Origin: Rhynochetos jubatus
Lineage: Eukaryota > Chordata > Aves > Eurypygiformes > Rhynochetidae
Reading direction: 5' to 3'
DNA length: 64,000 bases
NCBI GenBank assembly: GCA_027574665.1
Contig: CM050654.1
Location: 27,423,722-27,487,721, forward strand
Position 1 is the stretch's first letter; each line of letters opens with the position of its first letter. Below, piece by piece: positions 39,021-49,216 of the stretch. The notes under the pieces were generated by a model. That model was not told where the DNA came from and ran no database searches. It was given only the letters and a program-made list of their open reading frames with translations. The translations under genes and the position numbers were made by a program.

Positions 39021-39535
39021 CGACTCCTGAAAGAGAAGGCACTTGCACAGCCTGTTGACGGGGAGAGGGGAAAAAAAAACAAAAACCCCCCACCCTTGGT
39101 GACCAAGGGCTGATCCTTTAGCTGTTGGAACTCTTTCCTAGGAGCCTCAATCGCTGTTAAAACAAATACTAATTGTTCTTAGCTAGGGGCTGGCTATAAA
39201 TAGTCTGACTGAAGATGTTCTGCTGTAAAATACCAATCTGATGAAATTGAGAAAGACTTGAGGCGCTCAGGCTATCCCGCTCTCCAGGTTTTCCTAAGAC
39301 TTACTGCCACCCCAGCGGGAGCTGACACCCCTCTGCTGAGACGGCGTGTCTGACCACACGTGTCCTCCCAGGCTGCTGCAGCGCAACCGAAAGTAGGTTT
39401 GCACAAGCCGTGGCTGAAGGCGCCGCGGTTTTCGGTGCTGTACGTACACTTTGCCCTAGACACGTCTCTGCTCAGAGGACCTCATAGTTTAAATACGCGA
39501 GACCAACAAACGTCCCGGGGTGGGGGGGTATCGGT

Positions 39536-39664
39536 TCCAGTGGGTAATTACCCTCATTGTTAAAAATTAACAACAAAACAATAATCGTAGACAGCTGGGC
39601 CTATCGTGCCTTTTATAGCAACATTCCCACAGCTCTGTGAGAGACATTGTTTGGGATTCGCAAA
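39536..39664 (+). repeat. Duplicated noncoding module, copy 1
   Basis: Direct-repeat partner of 40202-40331 (offset 666 bp). Shared landmarks in order: a CCA-TGGTAAT-like entry (here GGTAATTACC, a perfect 10-bp palindrome), AACAAAACAATAAT (SOX-like ACAAT), GACAGCTG (E-box), CCTTTTATAGCAACATTCC, ACAGC, then GACATTGTTT (SOX-like site on the opposite strand). Identity by eye is above 75% in the 90-bp core. Neither copy is coding and it does not match any repeat family I recognise. Confidence 0.8.
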
Positions 39665-40201
39665 TAAATTTTCACCCCAATTCAGGATAATCCTTAGTCA
39701 ACTGCTTCAGATGCTTTCCTAAGAGGTAACGGCCACTTCCCATGTGGCATGTCTTCCTGGCATGCATATCCCAGGCAGCAGGGCTGGGGGACTTCAATGT
39801 TTATAGGAGCTGAGCTCCAGACTCTGCTTGTGCACCCGGAGTTGATGCATCCCTCATTTTCTGCACTTCATTTCTGCATTTTCTCCCTCCTTTCCCAGCA
39901 GTGCCTGGCCTTGGCACTGACAGAGACTTGGGAGCCTTTGGTCGCCTCCTCCCTTCCAAGAGGTTGGCTGGTGGCAGATGGCCCAGGGCAAAGGAAGGCT
40001 CAAGGAGAAGTAAGCATATGAAAAGCTGCAGCCAGCTCATCTTCAAGGGGGTAGAGAGAGATGGCCAGGAGGTGAACTTAAAACTGAGCAGAGAAACAAG
40101 CCCAGCTCCTGCAAGCCAAACTGATAACCTGGAAGAAGACTGGCAGAGGGAAGGATGGAGTGTCAGTAGTCCAGACCAAGACACATCCCTGGGGAATCTG
40201 C

Positions 40202-40331
40202 TCCACTGGTTAATCACCATCGCCCTTAAAAACTAATAACAAAACAATAATAACAGACAGCTGCGCTTTTCCTGCCTTTTATAGCAACATTCCTACAGCA
40301 CAGTGAGGGACATTGTTTTGGGTACACAAAC
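40202..40331 (+). repeat. Duplicated noncoding module, copy 2
   Basis: Second copy of the module at 39536-39664. It keeps AACAAAACAATAAT, GACAGCTG, CCTTTTATAGCAACATTCC and GACATTGTTTT in the same order and spacing within a base or two. It ends about 160 bp before the solo LTR at 40494, so the LTR did not cause the duplication by carrying the module. Confidence 0.8.
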
Positions 40332-40493
40332 AGCTTTTGGGCCATGTTCATGCCTTCATCTCTTTTTCCATGGCCTACCTCTCACCTGCTGGACTCCAGA
40401 CACCAGAAGGCAGCCAGCCTGACACTTTCACTGCAGGACAACCAACCAGCCGGCAGAAAAGCACACAGAACGTGTGGGGTTTGTGTGGCAAGA

Positions 40494-41274
40494 TGTAGTG
40501 GGGTGCCTGCTTTGAGAAGCTGCTGGAAGCTTCCCCCATATCCGATAGCACCAATGCGTCCTAGCTCCAAGATGGACCTACTGCTGGCCAAGGCCAAGCC
40601 CATCAGCAACAGCGGTTGTGCCTCTGGGATAACGTGGTTAAGAAGGGGGGGAAAAAAACATGAACAACAGCAATTTTAGCCAGGGAGAAGAGTGAGAACA
40701 CGAGAGGAACAGCCCTGCAGTCCTCCAGGTCAGAAGAGAAGGAGGGGAGGTGCTGTGTGGCCCCATGGGGAGAGGAGCCCAGGCTGGAGCAGGTTTGCTG
40801 GCAGGACTTGTGACCCCAGGGGGACACAGGCTGGAGCAGGCTGCCCCTGAAGGACGGCACCCTGTGGGAGGGACCCACACCAAAGCAGTTCACGAAGAAC
40901 TACAGCCCATGGGAAGGACTCACATTGGAGAAGTTGGTGGAGGACTGTCTCCCATGGGAGGGATCCCACACCAGAGCAGGGGCAAAGTGTAGAAAGTCCT
41001 CCCTGTGAGCGGCAGAGACAATGTGCGATGAACTGACCACAACCCCCATCCCCCTGCACCGCTGCAGGGGAGGAGATAGAGAAATCAGGAGCAAAGCTGA
41101 GTCTGGGTTCCCCAAGTTTCATGTTTTGCCCATGATGGTAATTGGTGAGCAATCTCTCCTTGTCCTGACCCACAAGCCTTTTGTTATATTGTCTCTCCCC
41201 TGCCCAGCTGAGGAGGACAGTGACAAAGCGGCTTTGGTGGGCACCTGGCCTCCAGCCAGGGTCAACCCACCACG
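40494..41274 (+). mobile_element. Solo LTR of an avian endogenous retrovirus
   Basis: The block begins TGTAGTGGGGTGCCTGC and ends ..GGGTCAACCCACCAC(G), close to the TG...CA ends of LTRs. Internal landmarks I recall from avian ERV LTRs are present in order: a CTGGCCAAGGCCAAGCCCAT segment, GGATAACG..TTAAGAAGGGG, a series of CCCATGGGAGGG..GGAGCAGG units, a GCGGCAGAGACAATGTG stretch, and a 3' part with GGTAATTGGTGAGCAATCTC and GGCTTTGGTGGGCACCTGGC. No gag, pol or env sequence flanks it, so it is a solo LTR from recombination. No clear target-site duplication was found, so the termini may be off by a few bases. Confidence 0.8.
40762..40980 (+). repeat. ~46-bp tandem units inside the LTR
   Basis: Five diverged units, each of the form CCC-TGGG(A/G)-GG...CA--GGAGCAG, start near 40762, 40814, 40860, 40905 and 40951 (spacing about 52, 46, 45 and 46 bp). 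Such variable tandem units in the central part are a typical feature of this LTR type as I recall it. Confidence 0.65.
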
Positions 41275-43750
41275 GGGACACACGCAGCAAGCTTGGTCCT
41301 AGCCTGGGTGAAGCTTAGCATTCCTTCACATTCTGGGTTGTGGAAAGAGTTGTTCAAACCAGGCTCATAGCAACGTTTTAGACGTCGCACTCAGAGTTAT
41401 GTAAAATATTTTCCCTGCTTTGGTAGTTGGCAAACTTTGTTTTATAAGACAAATGGAATTTATTAATGCAAAATATTTATCAAGTCTTTGTATTTTTTTT
41501 TTCCAAGGGAGTAGAGAGGTTGACCAGGAGTCTTTCATCTTTGTTGGCTTCTGAATGTTAAAAATGCAGCTGATTTAGAGCAAGACCACAAGCCAGAATC
41601 TCTCTTATTTCCATGCAACCCCTTTTTCTTCAAGTGATGGAAAGTTCTCCCTTTGACAAAGGTACTGTCTTCCTACAGTCATGGCAGGGAATGCTCCTGA
41701 AATGTATTCTCAAAGGCTTGGGTGATCTCCATCCTACAGACAAACAACAGAGGTAAAAGCCAGCAAACAGGGTCCTCTGTGCCCAGCTCTCCAGAGATGG
41801 GCAAAACAAGAGGATATTCCATGCCTCAAGGACCTCACACCATCCAGGAGGGTGCAGGTAAGGTAAGAACAGTACATTGGCCAAATGAAGTAGCCTGAAC
41901 CCCACGCACAACCACTCTGATCGTCACCCTTCAGAAACAAAAGGAGTAACGCAACTGTCAGCTCTACTGTCATGTCTAATGGCTCAGATTCTTCAAATGA
42001 GCAACGTGAAAACACAGTGCTTAACGTCCAGTGTCGTAAAAATGGTCACTGTCTTAAGCTGCTAAACACTGATTTGGTAATTGTAATCCAAAGCAAATCT
42101 TTTGGCAATGGCCAGGCTGCTGCTGGGCTCAGATCACAAACCAGTTTAGTGAGGCTTCCACACCTGTCTACCATCTTCTGTGTTATCTTTTCACCATTTT
42201 CTTCTTTGGTTATTTATTTGTTCCTCTTCTTCCCTTGCATGACTTGGGTCTACTCTGCCTTTAAGGTTTTGGATTTTTTTAATGTTCCCTTTACAGATTT
42301 GCCTTTTAATCTCAAATCCAATCCATGACTGTACAGTCAGTTTCAAATCCAACTTTGAATGGAAACTGACACAATTGACAGGGACCAAAATCCTATCTCA
42401 AAGCAATAAATTTGGCCTCACAGCTGGGATATTGGAGACAATCATGCTTTGCATCAAAACTTCTCCCTTCAGAGGTGAGGCCCAGTAGTAGGTGGTGGCT
42501 TGGAAGGACTATATTCAGTGAAAAAGGCAAGTGCCCTCTTGGCTCCACCACTTAGCATCTCCCATGAAATAATATTTATCTGGAGGAGTCAGGTCCTCTC
42601 TCCACACTTCCAAAGAACTGGAGCTGTTCCAGAACTGCCTGAAGGGGAGAGCACAGCAGCGACGTGCAGGACATTTGTCTCAGGGTGGGCAAGGGCTGCA
42701 GAATAAAATGTTCCCCTTACAATATGAGATTTAATCAAAGAAATGGAGAGGGGTCACAGAGCAAATTCCTGAAACCAAACTCATGAGTTATAAATAAATA
42801 TTCCCTGGTGTGGACAGAGGTCCCTTCAGAAAGGCCCACTGAATCAAGACTGAAAATATTCCATTTTGGTGAATAAAATACAAAAAAGAAGTCATCACTA
42901 ACAGGAGAGCTACCAGGTCCAGGAGGGGCAGTTCTCTGTTCTCCAGGTTGATGGGCACATTGTCTCAACACTCCGAGCCAAGAGTGTGTGAACAAAAAGC
43001 ACCTTGGTGGAAAAGCAGGGCGTCATCCCTCAGCCTGGATGACCCTTCCAGTTGTCTCAGGTATGGCCTCTTCTGTGCCAAGGTCTACCCTTGGCTTCCC
43101 AGCCCCCGGCTCACCCCAGGCTGTAATGTGATGAACACAGGCTCTGTGACCCCACAACTCATTTTCCAGTGCGGCAGCTTCCCTGAACCCCTGGCTGAGC
43201 TCTTTCCATGAAGAGCAGGTAGGACTCTGAGCACAGAGGGAATCTAACATCCCAGCCTAGACACAAACACTTGCTCCCAAGGCATGTCCAACAGATGACT
43301 GAAGGCCAGGAGAGTATGTCAAAGCGCAGGGAATCTTTACAGAATTCACATTTTAAGTGCAGCCTAAAGCCTCAGCTGGTGTAACCTAGCTGTATTGAGC
43401 AGCAATGCTGCTCACATCCTGGGTCAGGGGGCAAGTAAGGGAAGACATGACAAGAAACAAGAGGTGGGCAAAGGTTGAGGGAAAGCTGGCTCTTCATGTC
43501 TCCAAGTGCAAGACTACCTCCAGAGAAGCTCAAGGGAGGTTTGTAGCCTGACGTACAGATGGATGCCAGAGTCCTAGGAGAAGGTTCCTTTTAGGGAGAC
43601 ATCAGGGTTTCAGTGATGCTGCGTTGGCTTCTCCCCCCTTTCTTTGCTTTAGCAGTTTCAGATGCCAGAGCAGCACTGCCCATGGCCGGGGCTGAGGGAG
43701 AGAGGCAGCCCAGGACTGAAGCTCTGCCCTGCGGGTCCCTGCCTGGGTAG
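41275..43750. other. Intergenic, no gene seen
   Basis: AT-rich at 41390-41500 and 42170-42300. No exon, RNA gene or clear repeat was recognised. Confidence 0.5.
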
Positions 43751-43802
43751 GCACCAGCTCCAGGGCAGGCACCAGCTCCAGGGCAGGCACCAGCTCCAGG
43801 GC
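43751..43802 (+). repeat. 18-bp minisatellite, about 2.9 copies
   Basis: The unit GCACCAGCTCCAGGGCAG is repeated at 43751, 43769 and 43787 without mismatch; the last copy lacks two bases. The perfect identity suggests recent expansion. Confidence 0.95.
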
Positions 43803-46800
43803 TGCTTCTACAGCAGCGTAAGCACTGGGGAGGGGGCAGCACGACAGTCTCACTCACTTGCTACCAGGCTACTGAGAGACATCAAATCTATGATTGCCAT
43901 GCAAGGATACAGTCCACCTTGCAGAAAAGAGAGGAAAAAGCAAGACAGAGAAAAGGAGGAGAGGAAAGGGATTAGGTTTTCCAGAAGCACCCCAAAACCC
44001 ACACTTTAACTCAACAGGAGCCCCAGGACGCTGAGCAGGCCAGTGACACCAAACTGCTGAATATCAAACAAGCACTTTTTTCTGCTCTGGTTAGAAAAAT
44101 CCTTTCTTGCAGAGCTGCCACAGTTCATATGCTCAGAGCAACAGTGTACAGCAAGGAGAAGGGTTGGGGTTTTTTGGGAAGGGGGGTGGAAAAAAAAAAA
44201 AAAAAAGAGCACAAACCCTGTGCTGGGAAAGCCACACCGATGAGCTTGTTAACATTTGAAGAGACTGCTTGGCGTGATTCCTTACACAGATTCCTGCCAA
44301 GAATTTGCAAGAGGAAAGTATATTTAGCAATCCAAGGCATGCCAAAGCCTTTTCAAGAGAAAAAAACCACTTTGAATATGTGGAATAGCAATTAGACATT
44401 TTTCTAAGCAGCCATTTTCAAAATGCATCCAGGCATTAAATAAGGGCACCTGAGGCATATCCACAACTCCGCCACACTCCATGCCTCAAAAGACATCCGC
44501 TAAGTATCGAATACTCGGAGGAAGGATACGTTACTGATGGCAACTGCCCACTTCCAGCGCACTGGGGCCGGTTTCAAGCATGTGATTCTCTGTCACCCTC
44601 AGCCACTGGAAATACAGTCTGATGCCACAGCACATCGTTTTGTAGCATCCTTTGAGGAATCCCTTCTCCAAGAAAAACCATAAGCCATGCAGCACTGCCA
44701 GGAAGCAGAGGTGTTACCTACCCACTTCTGTCACGAGAGCAGGATCACCAGCTCTGCAATGCTCTGTTTCCCCAAAGGGAGCTGCTGAACATCCAGGTGC
44801 GGTGAGCAGCAGGTGGAAGCTCAGGCAGTAAGTAAAAATCAGATGGCAACTTGCAGCCCCTTCAAGCGGTGCTCATATCATACCCCAGCTCTGGCTGATT
44901 GTCTCACTGGCCAATGCTCTAAGCTGCAAAGCCAGCAATAAACTTCATTACAACAGCTCCTTTCTTTCTATGGAGAGATCTAGAAAATCTTCCCAGGACA
45001 GGGTATATGTGCCCCAGGAAGGTAACTCACCTGCTTCAGACACTCTTGTTTCTGACGTGCTGTTGGGAATCTCCCTGGGATGCAGCATGGAGGATGAGGC
45101 ATAAGGGAGCTCAGAAAGGCAATGGGCATCCCTTGATCACACACAAGGATGAAGGCAGCCAACCATACAGCAAGGCCAAGACATGTGCTGTTCACAGAAG
45201 TTAGAAATCACACTGGGATATGCTCCTTAAAACATGGTGCCCATGGCTTACAACTGTTAGGCTCTATAACAGTCAAATCCCTAAGAAAGACACAAAGCCA
45301 ACATGGAGTACCTGCACGTGGGCTCAGTCCACACTGCCTTTAAGTCAGGACACAAACCAGCACCTGTGGCTGAGGTTTCTCATCCCCATGAGCCTCAGGC
45401 ACCAACAGTGGCATAACCCAAACACAAATGGTGCCCCCAGGGCTTAGTAACATGAGACCAAACAGGCTGTCAGGGCGCAGGAAGCACAAATAGGGAAAAG
45501 CCAAAGCAGTTATTTTCTTGTGGAAGCAGATAAATGGTAATAGAGAAATCAGAATGAAGATAATTTTCCTGAGGTCTTTCAATCTTTGGTTTCCAAGATC
45601 CTTTAGGCTCCTGAAATGCCACTTTGATTACAGCCATCATCCCCTTGGGTCCAGCATAAAAAAAACCATGGGGACTAATAGATTGCTCTGAGAAAGAGGT
45701 TCCCTTCCCACTTCCCCTTCAGAAGCAACCAAGATCAGTCAACCTGCTTAGTCACATCTTCAGAACAGTCAGTCAGATTCAAAGTCTCCATTTCCATCAA
45801 ATCCTCCTCCAATTCCCATAGCTATAGATGTGTAAGACACTGCCGTAAGCTCACACCCTCCAAGGTAAGTGCCGGCACTTTGCTCTCTGCTTCTACAGCA
45901 CCTAAGAGAACCCTAGCTAAGCCCCTATGGCCCAACAAGTATACTGAAAGCAGTAAGTAAAATTGCTGAAAACTCCTGTTTCCATTCTAGATGCCCAAAG
46001 GAAACAAAAATTTTGAGGGTCACCTAGCCAAATCACAGAGTTGTTGATGCAACAAATTCTCCTAGGATATATACAGGGATGAGGACGGAGCAACAACACA
46101 CATTCAGTTCTGTGAGAGGTGACAAACTACCACAAACCCCTCATCTCCAACCTCCCCATTCCTACTCCTACATCCCGATCCCTCTTGGAACAGATCCCCG
46201 TTTCAGCCTAAAATAACTATCATGGTCTGTTCTGGGAGAGCAGCATGAAATGCTGAGCTCAGGAGCTAACACTGGGCGTACAGGTGAGCAGAGCCTCCCC
46301 CGGGCCGGGCCGGGCCGGGCGGGGAGAGCAGCCTCGCAGCGCTGAGCAGCGGAGCGGCAGTGGCGCCCGCTGGCCGCCCGCAGCATTGCAGCCGGCACGG
46401 CCTGGCCGCAGCATCCTGCCTCCTCCCGGCCCGCCCCGCTCTCCCTCCGCGAAACGCGCCGGGGGGCAGCCCTGAAGGTTCACCGACACAAAACGCCTCG
46501 GCTGAGGAGCGGGCCTGGGGACCACTGCGCTCTGGGATGAGGATAACGAGCCCGGGAGCTCTGCGGGCACAGCCCGTGCAGGGATGCAGGTGGGACCACA
46601 CAGTCCAGATCAAAAGCCATCCCACATCCTGATCTTCTCTTCCTATTTCCACCCTCCCAGCTTCCACCCTCTGCAAATATTAATCCCAAAGGTAATTAGT
46701 AACCCTCGGCAGGAACAGAAGTCACCTTAGGTAAGACACCTGTGCAGTCACGCTGGGATATTAACATAGTGAAGGCACCTGTTAGCGAGTGACCACTTCA

Positions 46801-49060
46801 TGGCAGCCGAGTGGGCTTTAATCAGAAACCTGCACTTTCATTACCACCTCTGCACTAACGGAGAAAGCGCACAGGTATGCAGTTACACCTCAGTACCCAG
46901 AACTGGGAGGGGAGAGGGACATGGAAAAGGGAGTCAAAAGCAAAATGCGAACCACCCCACTATCCTGCCCATAAAGGCACCTCATTTCCTGAGCAGGGAG
47001 AGCCAGGAACACCCAGCAGCTCCACAGCCAGCTATACACCTTCCAGACACAGGTAAATCCCCATTTGCCAAGAGCACAGTCATCAGATTATCGTTTACGC
47101 CTGCTTTTCGCGGCTTGAGAACTCCACTAGAGCAGGACATGGTTAACCAGGGAGCACCCGCAGCTGTCCCACGGACCGAGCAGTATGTTTCTCCAGCAGA
47201 TCACGGAGACATAGCAGTGACGTTCCTCTGGCAGAGGAGCCACATCCACAGCCCTCCTGTCGCTGCAGATCCCAGTGAAGTTTGACTCCAGTAGGAACAT
47301 TTAATTGATCCAGTAGAAACACTACATTGAGGGTTTTACCAACAAAGGCTTTCACTATGAAGTAGCATCAGTGCTCACGTGTTCTTCAGTGGGAGCAGCA
47401 GGCAAGAGAACAGCTGGCTCCTTCAGCTGTTCCAGCTACCCACACGAGTATGCTGCCACGCCAAAGCATCCTAACTTTCAGGAAGGTTCAGGACAGCTTG
47501 GAGACAGCATTCCAAGAAAGCTGGTTAGCACGAGCCAGGGGCAGCAAGAGCAGTGTCCAGGTTGGACAAATAGCAGGAGAAAGCTGCCACAGGCATGTTG
47601 TGTCAGAAAAGCAGCAGAAAGTGTAAGACAAGAGTTGAGCAGAGAGCTTCTTGAACCCACAGGTTTCCCTCATAACCTGCTGACAGGACACGCGCAGGTC
47701 ACGGCGGTGTTCATCTACACACACAGAAATGAGCCACTGCCTCAAGCCTGTCACCCCTTTCACCCTGCACCACAGGCAGAACAAGGTGTGTCAGTGAAGG
47801 TACGTTCAGGGATCTCGATCCCAAAAGCCGACCATGCAAGTTCCAGGGAACGACCCTCATCACCTCCAGGAGGTCACGTGAAGGATATGCAGAGGTTGGG
47901 ATGAACGACACTGGACACCCCGATACATGAATTCACTTCAGCAAGGGAAGTTCACAGCACTGAACTAAAATAACAAAAGTTTAGGAAACAAGGTCAGGGA
48001 CACTGCAGTCAGACTTCCGAGCAATAGCCTTTTTGTAGCCTGGGAACAGGTTTCCATTCAGGCCCAGTTCCAAAGACATCTTTCAAGGGCACCAGGCTCA
48101 TCAATGACATTACTGCCACAGCTCATCACCACCCCAATCCATTTAAAGCTTAAGTTGGAACAAGAGGAAGCAACCACTGTGCTACCAGCTCACTGGTTTC
48201 CTCCAGCAACTGTTCAGGTTACTCCCCAGACTTGTCTCTTCTGACCTGCACTGCCAAGGACACAAAAGGTGCTGTAGTCACCAAAACAGCCAGACAAAAA
48301 CCAACCCCAAACCACACTGACTCACCTGGCAGGCACACCATAAAAACATTCCAGCACATTAAGCTCGATAGTCAAGAGATTATTTGGAGGCAATTATTAA
48401 CTCAAACGGCAGCTTTTCCTCAAAACCTGAATGTCCCAGGAGTTGGCTCAACATGAACATTTATTGTGGCAGCTCAGTATAGATTAGGGAACCTGAACAC
48501 AGACACGGGAGCCTGCTGTCAGACCAGGGAAGAGCAGTTCTGCACACACAGAACACCCTGCTGCTGTGGTAAGCAACCGTCTGTAGCTGGTGCTGGAAAA
48601 TAAAGTTGCACCAACCAACAGTGGAGGATGACAGCTACTCTCCTATCATTCCCATCACAGCCACCAAGTCCGTCCTGATGCTGCTTCTCTGCATCGAGCA
48701 CACACCCTACTCCCCTGAGCCCTCAACAGCCAGTGGGAAGAGGCAGCGATGCTTTCCACACACCCTCCTCCCCCACAGATCAGTCCACTCCTCCACTCAT
48801 GGAGCTCCACGCTATTCCTCAAGGCACAGACAGGAAGGATAGACCAAGATGTGCCTGGCTTCTTGAAGCCATTTCAGCTTTTCTTGGATTCACTTCAGCG
48901 CATTCAATAAAGTATGCAGTTAACTGGAAAGGAAAAGTGTTTTTTAATGGCTTCACCAGTAACAAGAGCTACTCAGCTACTGGAGAGCAGTACTACTGTC
49001 TGCATAGTTACACCTACAAATACAGCAAGACAGGACTTCCTGCAGCAAGACAAACACGAT
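43803..49060. other. Intergenic, downstream of RPL37A
   Basis: Contains a 17-base A run (44190-44206) after a G-rich stretch, and a CpG-rich patch at about 46290-46560 with a CCGGG repeat (46300-46320). The patch is island-like but I could not attach an exon to it. No gene is supported. Confidence 0.5.
46280..46570. promoter_or_regulatory. Orphan CpG-rich patch
   Basis: About 290 bp of GC- and CpG-dense sequence starts with a run of CGGGC repeats. It lies 2.9 kb downstream of RPL37A and 28 kb upstream of IGFBP2. It could be the promoter of an unannotated noncoding RNA or an enhancer. The open frames across it on either strand look like composition artefacts. Confidence 0.35.
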
Positions 49061-49079
49061 TCCACTCCATCATCACCCT

Positions 49080-49085
49080 TTTATT
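49080..49085 (-). terminator. RPL37A: RPL37A polyadenylation signal
   Basis: TTTATT on the plus strand is AATAAA on the minus strand, about 70 bases after the RPL37A stop. That gives a very short 3' UTR, as expected for ribosomal protein mRNAs. Confidence 0.8.
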
Positions 49086-49152
49086 GTTAAAAGGACAGAT
49101 CTTGACAGTGGAAAAAGAAAGGATGTTTCACAAGGAGAACGGGATGTAGCTT

Positions 49153-49216
49153 CTACTGGTCCTTCAATTCCTTCAGTCTTCTGATGGCAGATTTGACTGT
49201 CACTGCAGAGGTGGTA
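49153..49216 (-). CDS. RPL37A: RPL37A coding exon 4
   Basis: 64 nt, completes Asn72 and codes [20 protein letters not shown] followed by TAG. Acceptor CTTCTTCCAG. Confidence 0.98.

Noticed and set aside
43591..43857. Frames with repeated GACPGAGACPGA-type peptide
   Set aside because: They are translations of the 18-bp minisatellite at 43751-43802, not a gene.
44190..44206. Poly-A tail of a processed pseudogene
   Set aside because: The A17 run follows G-rich sequence with no recognisable cDNA-like stretch and no target-site duplication.
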